Origin: Alphaproteobacteria bacterium
GTDB taxonomy: Bacteria; Pseudomonadota; Alphaproteobacteria; Rhizobiales; Rhizobiaceae
NCBI GenBank assembly: GCA_024742485.1
Contig: JANSYK010000003.1
Coordinates: 248,001-312,000 of the forward strand
DNA length: 64,000 nt
Reading direction: 5' to 3'
Each line of letters opens with the position of its first letter. The stretch's first letter is position 1. Both the position numbers and the translations under genes were made by a program. A model generated the notes under the pieces. It did not search any database and was not told the DNA's origin. It was given only the letters and a program-made list of their open reading frames with translations. Below are positions 56,824-64,000 of this stretch, piece after piece.

Positions 56824-58113
56824 GTGTTCAAGTCATTCTTTCCCAACCCGAAACTGTTCTTCACGTCCGCTGTTGTATGGGCACTCGCCTGTGCCTTTGT
56901 GTGGTACCTGTTCGGGACGGAGATAGGCACGGCGCTGGGATTTCAGTTCGCGCCGCCGGATGAGCCACCCGTCGTCGGGATTCGCTATTTCTGGACGCAG
57001 AGCTTTTTGTGGTTTTACCTCTACTATGCCGCCACGGTTGCCGCTTTTGCGGCATTCTGGAACTGGTATGAGCCTCATCCCTGGTTCCGCTGGTCCATTC
57101 TCGGCTCGTCGCTGATCTTGTTTTCAACCTATTTCTCGGTTCAGGTTTCCGTCGCGTTGAACAATTGGCGCCGTCCGTTTTTCGATTCCGTGCAGAACGC
57201 GTTGAGTGACGACAGCACGACCACGGCAGCGGATCTTTACGGTCTCATCATGATATTCGGCTACATCGCCTTCATGGCGATGGCGGTATTCGTGGTGACT
57301 CGATTTCTCGTCAGTCACTATATTTTCCGTTGGCGCACGGCGATGAATGACTACTACATGTCGCAGTGGAAAGACGTCAGGCACATCGAAGGGGCATCGC
57401 AACGTGTCCAGGAAGACACCATGCGGTTTGCCGGCATCATGGAAGGGCTTGGTGTCAGCATGGTAGACTCCGTGATGACACTGTTCGCCTTTCTGCCCGT
57501 TTTGTGGGGTCTGTCCAGCTATGTTACGGAGCTGCCGATCGTCGGCGAAATACCGGCTCCCTTGTTCACAGCCGCCATATTCTGGTCGCTCTTTGGGACG
57601 GTTCTGCTGTCCATCGTCGGCATAAAACTGCCGGGGCTGGAGTTCCGCAATCAGCGCGTCGAGGCAGCATACCGAAAAGAACTGGTCTACGGCGAGGATG
57701 ACGAATCCAGGGCGCAGCCTCCCACGGTCAAAGAGCTGTTTGGCCATGTCCGGAAGAACTATTTCCGACTGTATTTCCACTATATGTATTTCAATGTGGC
57801 CCGAGGATTCTACCTCCAGGCAGACAACATTTTCGCCTATATCATTCTTGTGCCGACACTCGCCGCCGGCAAGATAACCTTTGGTCTGCTGCAGCAGATC
57901 CTGACAGCCTTCAATCAGGTCAGTTCATCGTTTCAATATCTGGTCAACTCCTGGACCACAATTGTTGAATTGCTGTCCATCTACAAGCGCCTGAAGGCCT
58001 TCGAAGCGGCCATAAGAAACGAGCCGCTACCGGGGATCGATGCCGATTATCTGGCGCGGATCGATTCATCCTCCGATCCACTGGCTACGGAAATCACCGC
58101 AGAACGCCCGTAG
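56824..58113 (+). CDS. bacA: SbmA/BacA-like peptide transporter
   Basis: [60 protein letters not shown]-type region; [25 protein letters not shown]. Confidence 0.9.
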   Translation: MFKSFFPNPKLFFTSAVVWALACAFVWYLFGTEIGTALGFQFAPPDEPPVVGIRYFWTQSFLWFYLYYAATVAAFAAFWNWYEPHPWFRWSILGSSLILFSTYFSVQVSVALNNWRRPFFDSVQNALSDDSTTTAADLYGLIMIFGYIAFMAMAVFVVTRFLVSHYIFRWRTAMNDYYMSQWKDVRHIEGASQRVQEDTMRFAGIMEGLGVSMVDSVMTLFAFLPVLWGLSSYVTELPIVGEIPAPLFTAAIFWSLFGTVLLSIVGIKLPGLEFRNQRVEAAYRKELVYGEDDESRAQPPTVKELFGHVRKNYFRLYFHYMYFNVARGFYLQADNIFAYIILVPTLAAGKITFGLLQQILTAFNQVSSSFQYLVNSWTTIVELLSIYKRLKAFEAAIRNEPLPGIDADYLARIDSSSDPLATEITAERP

Positions 58114-58134
58114 AATGAAGATGAAGAATGCGAT

Positions 58135-59157
58135 TTACGCGCCGCCGCCCTCAGCGCGGCGGCCGAGGTGTTTGATGGCCTCGCCATAGGTCACGCAATC
58201 AACATCCGGCATTCCGCAGACGTCGGACAACAGCCGCTCCAGCGCACGCCAATAGGCGCCACCATTCATTTCAACGAAATGCATGCCGATTTGAAACGGC
58301 CGGCGGGCACCCTTGTGCTCCTTGTCGAAAGCGCGCCGGAATGCCTGATAGGTCCGCTCCTCGAACTGGCGTGTCTGGCTGGCATTTTCCAGCCCGGCGG
58401 AATGCCGGATGAACAGGTTGTAATCCATCGCGATCACACGGCGGTTCCGCGGACCTTCTGGAATCAGCGGCAGCTCGAATGTCTTAAAGTCATCCGGGCC
58501 TCCAGGCATCGCGGGACCACGCGATACACCGCTGGCGTCATACCGAAATCCGGCTTCCTTCAAAGCGCTGAACATGTTCTCGTTCGTTGAAAGATATGGG
58601 GCGCGAAACCCGGCGATTTCGTTCTGCACGAAGTCCCGCCATTCTGGAGGTTCATTGTCCGGCTCGCCGGCGTTGGCCCAAGCGGCCTCCAGGATTGACG
58701 AGAAGGTGCCGAACTCCTTCTTCCACTGCAGCTTGCTCCAACTCCCGCCATCGAAATGGCCGCAGCCATGGCTGGCTATTTCGTGTCGTTCGGCGCGTGC
58801 AGCCCAAATGTGGTTCAGTCGATCGCGAACCTCTGCGGTCGACTGGGCAAAGCCGACATTGGATCTTCCAGCTTTTTGACCGGGTGCGCGATAGGATTTG
58901 CCGTCATCGCGATGAATCAAGAAGGTGCAGGAAAGAAAATAGGTAAAGCGTGCGCCGGTGCCTTCGGCAATCTCCCGGCTTCGTTGCCACAGTTCGTTGT
59001 CATGTGCCCCGTCGAAGGAAACGATGACGAGTTGCCGCGACTCGTCGGTTGTCTCGGATGATGCCGGCGCCTGGGAAAGTCCGAGACAGAGCAAGGCAAA
59101 CAAAAGTGGTGCGGGAAGGCGGGGCATGCGGTTCAATCTCGCTTTCAGGTTACGCAA
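58135..59157 (-). CDS. Polysaccharide deacetylase (NodB-like) family protein, exported
   Basis: Signal peptide, VIVSFDGAHDN, HEIASHGCGHFDG motif, GFRAPYLSTNENMFSAL. Confidence 0.8.
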   Translation of the reverse strand: MRNLKARLNRMPRLPAPLLFALLCLGLSQAPASSETTDESRQLVIVSFDGAHDNELWQRSREIAEGTGARFTYFLSCTFLIHRDDGKSYRAPGQKAGRSNVGFAQSTAEVRDRLNHIWAARAERHEIASHGCGHFDGGSWSKLQWKKEFGTFSSILEAAWANAGEPDNEPPEWRDFVQNEIAGFRAPYLSTNENMFSALKEAGFRYDASGVSRGPAMPGGPDDFKTFELPLIPEGPRNRRVIAMDYNLFIRHSAGLENASQTRQFEERTYQAFRRAFDKEHKGARRPFQIGMHFVEMNGGAYWRALERLLSDVCGMPDVDCVTYGEAIKHLGRRAEGGGA

Positions 59158-59284
59158 ACAATCAGCCTTGGGTCGTCACAAAAGCCGCCGGATCCCTGGT
59201 CGGGCAAGGATGAACATGCATGATTCTCATGGAAAGATTAATTCAGTGACAATTGAGGCAACACTGGGATTCCCGCCAAACCGT

Positions 59285-59617
59285 TCAGTCGGCGCAATTG
59301 ACACATTTTTCGGCCATCGGGTCGATTGCCAGCCGACCATCGGGAATTTCGGTGTCACATTCGGTGCAATAGCCGTAATCACCGTCCTTGATGCGTCGCT
59401 CCGCCATTTCAATGCGAAGGAGATCACGTTGCCGCTGGCGTTCTTGAGCCTCGGCCATGGCCTGTTGCTGCATCGAATCCATGCGCGAGAGCCGGCCGAC
59501 AGCCTGCTGATCGAGTTCGACGGTTGCCCGGGCATCTTCCGAAAGCTTCGAGATCTCCTCAAGCTCGCCGCGTCTCAGGCGCAACCGTTTTCTTGCAATC
59601 TCAAGATCAATTGCCAT
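59285..59617 (-). CDS. DksA/TraR family C4-type zinc finger protein
   Basis: MAIDLEIARKRLRLRRGELEEI coiled coil; DGDYGYCTECDTEIPDGRLAIDPMAEKCVNCAD. Confidence 0.88.
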   Translation of the reverse strand: MAIDLEIARKRLRLRRGELEEISKLSEDARATVELDQQAVGRLSRMDSMQQQAMAEAQERQRQRDLLRIEMAERRIKDGDYGYCTECDTEIPDGRLAIDPMAEKCVNCAD

Positions 59618-59711
59618 GTTGCAACAATAGAACCTTTCCGGGTTAAATGACACAGGTTCAAGCTGCGGCCAGGCGGGCCAGGTGGTTCGCCGGAAAATCG
59701 AGGGGACAGAC

Positions 59712-60296
59712 ATGTTGGTACTGATACTGGGATTGATCCTGTTTCTGGGGGTGCATTCAGTCAAGATCGTGGCGCCTGCATTTCGCGATCGTTTTATCGC
59801 CCAGCGAGGAGAGAACACCTGGAAGGGACTCTACACGGTCATATCGCTTGCCGGCTTTGTGTTGATCATATGGGGATTTTCCATTGCCCGCTATGAAGCG
59901 CCGATCCTCTACACGCCACCGTTCTGGTTCACCCATGTAACCCTGCTGCTGATGCTGGTGTCGTTTATTCTTCTGGTGGCTTCCAGTGTTCCGCCCAGCC
60001 GCATCAAGGTCGCTGTCAAACATCCGATGTTGCTGGCAGTCAAATTGTGGTCCGTCGGTCACCTGATGGCCAATGGTGATCTGGCGTCGGTCATCCTATT
60101 CGGCAGTTTCCTGGTCTGGGCCATATTTGACCGAATTTCCGTCAGCCGGCGCGAGGCCGCTGGTCTGATGGAGCCGATCGGTCCGGGATCCGTCCGAAAC
60201 GATGTTCTGGCAGTTGTCATCGGTGTTGTCGCCTACATCCTGTTTGTCTGGAAATTGCACGAGTGGCTGTTCGGCGTTCCGCCGGTTGTCATCTGA
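59712..60296 (+). CDS. NnrU family membrane protein
   Basis: LGVHSVKIVAPAFRDRFIAQRGENTWKGLYTVISLAGFVLIIWGF; VKHPMLLAVKLWSVGHLMANGDLASVILFGSFLVWAI. Confidence 0.88.
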   Translation: MLVLILGLILFLGVHSVKIVAPAFRDRFIAQRGENTWKGLYTVISLAGFVLIIWGFSIARYEAPILYTPPFWFTHVTLLLMLVSFILLVASSVPPSRIKVAVKHPMLLAVKLWSVGHLMANGDLASVILFGSFLVWAIFDRISVSRREAAGLMEPIGPGSVRNDVLAVVIGVVAYILFVWKLHEWLFGVPPVVI

Positions 60297-60446
60297 TGCC
60301 GTCGATTTGATCGATTGCCGCGCCAAGGTGCATATTTCCCCTTACATGTGGAACAAAATCCGCTACAAGGCCCGGCTTAGACCCACAACAACCTTTCAGG
60401 CCCATTGGCCGAACTGATTTGAGGACCGGGCACGCCGGTAGAAAAT

Positions 60447-61121
60447 ATGTCAGACGACAGTTTTATCCGCGAAGTCGACGAGGAACTGCGCTCCGACCGG
60501 ATGAAGACCATCTGGAAGCGCTTCGGCAAGCTCATTATTGCCGTCGCGGTACTGATCGTTGTCGGTACGGCGGCCGATCGGGGATATCAGTATTGGAAGG
60601 AAACCCAGGCCTCAAAATCCGGTGATGCCTTTCTTGCCGCGCTCAATCTGGCCCGTGAAGGTGAAACGGAACAGGCGCTGGAAGCACTGCGGTCGCTGGA
60701 GACAGATGGGTACGGATCCTATTCCGTCCTCGCTCGGCTGCGCGCCGCGACGGTTCTTGCCGATGCCGGCGACTACCAGGCAGCGATTTCCGATTTCTCG
60801 ACGATTGGGAATGATAGCGGTGTACCGGCCGCCATTCGCGATGCCGCTCGCATCCGCGCCGGCTATCTGCTGGTGGATCACGGAAGTTATGAGGACGTGG
60901 CCAACCAGGTGGAGAGTCTGAGTGGCCCGGACAATGCCATGCGCCATTCAGCCCGCGAAGCTTTGGGCCTCGCCGCCTGGAAGGCTGGCGAGGCGGCCAA
61001 GGCGAATGAATGGTTCGGAATGATCGCCGGCGACAATGGCGTGCCTGCAAGCCTGATGCAGCGGAGCGAAATCATGCTGGATCTGATCGCCGCCAGTGGC
61101 AAGGCCGCCCAACAATCCTGA
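60447..61121 (+). CDS. Tetratricopeptide repeat protein (YfgM-like), upstream of der
   Basis: DSFIREVDEELRSDRMKTIWKRFGKLIIAVAVLIVVGTAADRGYQYWKE TM anchor then TPR-like helices. Confidence 0.82.
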   Translation: MSDDSFIREVDEELRSDRMKTIWKRFGKLIIAVAVLIVVGTAADRGYQYWKETQASKSGDAFLAALNLAREGETEQALEALRSLETDGYGSYSVLARLRAATVLADAGDYQAAISDFSTIGNDSGVPAAIRDAARIRAGYLLVDHGSYEDVANQVESLSGPDNAMRHSAREALGLAAWKAGEAAKANEWFGMIAGDNGVPASLMQRSEIMLDLIAASGKAAQQS

Positions 61122-61184
61122 CGCGGTCGCAACCGTCGGCACCACAATCCGGCTAAGCTGAGCGACAGCCGGCAAGGATGAAAA

Positions 61185-62603
61185 ATGAGCTTCACCGTCG
61201 CTATCGTTGGGCGTCCCAACGTCGGCAAATCGACCCTTTTCAACCGGCTGGCCGGCCGCAAGCTGGCGCTGGTCGACGACACGCCGGGGGTAACCCGCGA
61301 CAGGCGACCGGGCGAGGCGCGCCTTGTCGACCTCAAATTCGGCATCATTGACACAGCTGGCCTTGAGGAATCAGCCCCGGATACGCTGGAAGGCCGCATG
61401 CGGGCGCAAACCGAGGCAGCGATCGACGAAGCGGACCTTTCCCTGTTTCTCATCGACGCGAAATCCGGCATTACGCCGGCGGATGAAACGCTTGCCGGCA
61501 TTTTGCGAAAGCGTGGAAAACCGGTTGTTCTCGTTGCCAACAAATCGGAAGCGCGGGGCGCCGAAGGTGGCCTTTATGACTCCTTTCGCCTTGGATTGGG
61601 CGACCCCTGTCCGGTATCTGCCGAGCATGGGGAAGGGATGCTTGATCTGCGTGACGCGATCGTCGAGGCGATTGGAGAAGAAGCCGCATTTCCCTCAACT
61701 GAAGATGTCGCGGTCACCGATGTCGATGTCACCGTTGATGAGGTTGCCGATGAAAAAACCGTGCCGGCCTATGACGAGAGCAAGCCGCTGAGGGTGGCAA
61801 TTGTCGGCCGTCCGAATGCCGGCAAATCCACTCTGATCAATCGCTTCCTCGGCGAAGACCGTCTGCTGACCGGTCCGGAGGCCGGTATCACCAGGGATTC
61901 CATCTCCGTTGAGTGGGACTGGAAAGGTCGCCGCATCAAGATGTTCGATACCGCCGGTTTGCGGCGCAAATCGAGAGTGCAGCAGAAGATTGAAAAACTC
62001 TCGGTTGCCGATGCGCTCCGCGCCATCCGTTTCGCTGAAGTGGTGGTGATCGTTCTGGACGCCGATATCTCATTCGAAAAGCAGGACCTGCAAATCGCTG
62101 ATCTCGTGATCCGCGAGGGCAGGGCGCCAGTAATCGTCTTCAATAAATGGGATATGGTGGAAGACCGACAGGAAACGCTGGAGAAACTGCGTGAGAAAAC
62201 CGAGCGCCTGCTGCCGCAGGCGCGCGGGATCAGGGCGGTTCCGATATCCGGTCTGACGGGCACCGGCCTCGACCGCATGATGCAGGCAGTCGTCGATACC
62301 CACAGGAACTGGAACCGGCGGATTCCGACGGCGCGACTCAATCAGTGGCTGGCCGAGATGCAAATGCAGCATCCGCCACCGGCCGTTTCAGGCCGGCGCC
62401 TGCGCCTGAAATACATGACGCAGATCAAGGCCCGTCCGCCGGGCTTCGTCATATCCTGCACGCGGCCCGAATCCCTGCCGGCATCCTACACCCGCTATTT
62501 GATCAACGGACTTCGTCAGGATTTCGACCTGCCGGGTGTTCCGCTGCGCGTATCCTACCGCAAGGGCGACAATCCCTTTGCCCCGAAGAAAAAGCGCCGT
62601 TAG
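61185..62603 (+). CDS. der: Ribosome biogenesis GTPase Der
   Basis: Two G domains: [32 protein letters not shown] and [34 protein letters not shown]-like C-terminal domain. Confidence 0.97.
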   Translation: MSFTVAIVGRPNVGKSTLFNRLAGRKLALVDDTPGVTRDRRPGEARLVDLKFGIIDTAGLEESAPDTLEGRMRAQTEAAIDEADLSLFLIDAKSGITPADETLAGILRKRGKPVVLVANKSEARGAEGGLYDSFRLGLGDPCPVSAEHGEGMLDLRDAIVEAIGEEAAFPSTEDVAVTDVDVTVDEVADEKTVPAYDESKPLRVAIVGRPNAGKSTLINRFLGEDRLLTGPEAGITRDSISVEWDWKGRRIKMFDTAGLRRKSRVQQKIEKLSVADALRAIRFAEVVVIVLDADISFEKQDLQIADLVIREGRAPVIVFNKWDMVEDRQETLEKLREKTERLLPQARGIRAVPISGLTGTGLDRMMQAVVDTHRNWNRRIPTARLNQWLAEMQMQHPPPAVSGRRLRLKYMTQIKARPPGFVISCTRPESLPASYTRYLINGLRQDFDLPGVPLRVSYRKGDNPFAPKKKRR

Positions 62604-62607
62604 TGCA

Positions 62608-62641
62608 ATTCAGGTTTTGACGGAATCGGCAAAACCTGAAT
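62608..62641 (+). terminator. Hairpin ATTCAGGTTTTG-N10-CAAAACCTGAAT downstream of der
   Basis: Perfect 12-bp stem 5 bp after the stop codon. Confidence 0.7.
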
Positions 62642-62849
62642 GCATCAACAAAATCGAAGGCCCACACCGTTGTCCCCTTTCTGACAAGACGTGAAACGAT
62701 CTCAGTCGCCTGGGCCCGGCCACACGGTGTCAGTCCGAAACAAAAGGTGACAGGCCAGGGCGGTCAAGGGTCTGGAATAATCAGGGCGCGCCTGATTAAC
62801 GCTCCATAAAGGTTAATACAGCATATTTGACACAAATTGTGTTCAGTCC

Positions 62850-64000
62850 GTGTTGCTTTGGAGTTGGGTTTTGCGTCAGGATAACTTCCTAAAAGGATGG
62901 CTTGCAACATCTGCCCGCGGCCTTTCAGCCCCGCTATTGTTCGGCGCATCCGCGTTTTTCATCACCACATCGCCAATTGCATTTTCCGATACTGCGAGTC
63001 TTCTATCGGGCGCCGATAGCGGTCAGCCCCGCTGGCAGAGTTATCTTGTGGATGCGCCGGCTGGATCGGTTCACAAGGCCGAAATGCCGTTCACCGATGC
63101 GCAAACAACGGGCTCGACTTTGGCTGGCGCCGGAATCAAGCGGCCGAACGGCGAAACCATTGCAATTCGTGCCAAGCTTGGCCCCAGGGATCCGCTTCCC
63201 GATGAGGATCGAATCAACCGCAGCGAAAAGCGCGGACGTGTGCGGGCCGTCATGCCCGTGGCGCCGCCAAAGGACTTTTCCGCCGGTTCGGTTCTTCACC
63301 GCAGCAATATTCTTTTGAAGCCCCGGGAACGTGATTTTCCTGAAATGGTCTTCGTGAAACCGGAAATCAAAGGCAAGGAAGTTCAGATTGCGACGGCCTT
63401 CCATCGCCCTGTCAAACCGGAGGCCAAGAGCGGTGTTCCGGTCATGCTGGCAAAACTGGTAACCAATGACCGGCCCGACGTTCTGGCGACAGCCTATGCG
63501 CCAACGGAGCCGGACTATACGAAGACGTCGCCATTTGCTTCGATCTTGCAGGATCAAAAGAAGCAGGGCCGTTTCTTCCCGCCGGTAAAGAAGAACGATC
63601 ATGACTGGGCCGGCGATGCCCTGCCGCCCCATGTTTTTACCGCCCGTGAACAAAGATGCCTTGCTGCGGGAATCTATTTCGAAGCCCGCGGAGAGCCCGT
63701 CAAAGGGCAGGCTGCTGTTGCGCAGGTGATCCTGAATCGTGTCCGCAATCCCGCCTATCCGGGAACGATCTGCGGCGTCGTTTACCAAAACAAGCGCTGG
63801 CGCAACCGGTGCCAGTTTTCCTTCGCTTGCGACGGCATACGCGATCGTGTGCGCTCGAAACCCCATTGGTCCATGGCCAAGGATGTCGGCATGGCGGTGA
63901 CGGCCGGAAAGATCTGGCTGGAGCAAGTCGGTTCCTCGACTCATTACCACGCCATTTATGTGCGGCCGAAATGGGCAAGATCCATGAAACGGGTCGGCCG
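62850..64000 (+). CDS. SleB-like cell wall hydrolase, truncated by window end
   Basis: Frame reads to the window end; ...EQRCLAAGIYFEARGEPVKGQAAVAQVILNRVRNPAYPGTICGVVYQNKRWRNRCQFSFACDG; GTG start proposed. Confidence 0.87.
   Translation, partial: MLLWSWVLRQDNFLKGWLATSARGLSAPLLFGASAFFITTSPIAFSDTASLLSGADSGQPRWQSYLVDAPAGSVHKAEMPFTDAQTTGSTLAGAGIKRPNGETIAIRAKLGPRDPLPDEDRINRSEKRGRVRAVMPVAPPKDFSAGSVLHRSNILLKPRERDFPEMVFVKPEIKGKEVQIATAFHRPVKPEAKSGVPVMLAKLVTNDRPDVLATAYAPTEPDYTKTSPFASILQDQKKQGRFFPPVKKNDHDWAGDALPPHVFTAREQRCLAAGIYFEARGEPVKGQAAVAQVILNRVRNPAYPGTICGVVYQNKRWRNRCQFSFACDGIRDRVRSKPHWSMAKDVGMAVTAGKIWLEQVGSSTHYHAIYVRPKWARSMKRVG

Noticed and set aside
1-64000. tRNA/rRNA genes, CRISPR arrays, IS elements, integrases, prophage genes, defence systems
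   Set aside because: None recognised on reading; no terminal inverted repeats, transposase-like or repeat-spacer patterns seen. A tRNAscan, CRISPR finder and Infernal run would be needed to exclude short RNAs.

Overview
The window looks like a chromosomal segment of an alphaproteobacterium, probably Hyphomicrobiales/Rhizobiales (inferred from gene content: BacA/SbmA, NnrU, TPR-Der, SleB hydrolase, many ABC/TRAP/TTT carbon-uptake systems). It is dense with catabolic accessory operons and ends in a more conserved core block. From left to right it contains: a truncated SDR; a LysR divergent from a tripartite tricarboxylate transporter (TctCBA) plus a cytosolic sulfatase; a 5'-nucleotidase; a phosphoribosyltransferase; an M20 amidohydrolase; a GntR-controlled sugar/sugar-acid operon (SDR, AGE isomerase, ABC transporter, enolase-superfamily dehydratase, SMP-30 lactonase, nucleoside hydrolase); an M32 carboxypeptidase; a three-component FAD/2Fe-2S dehydrogenase with RidA; a membrane class III cyclase; an orphan LacI and a b561-type cytochrome; a gluconate/idonate-type gene set with a LacI regulator, two sugar ABC transporters and at least five matching palindromic operators; a TRAP/coniferyl-alcohol-dehydrogenase-like/ALDH/tandem-OsmC operon with a divergent LysR; a GT-C membrane protein; an ArsR-SRPBCC-DUF899 module; an MFS transporter, BacA-like transporter, polysaccharide deacetylase, DksA-like protein, NnrU, TPR protein, Der, and a truncated SleB hydrolase. 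No tRNA, rRNA, CRISPR array, IS element or prophage was recognised. The strongest leads are (i) a LuxP-like binding protein inside an ABC operon that carries a LacI-type operator, (ii) a multi-operon regulon defined by TGTTAYCGRTAACA palindromes, and (iii) the seven-gene TRAP operon with tandem-duplicated OsmC and SnoaL-like proteins. All product calls come from reading the translations; no database search was run.
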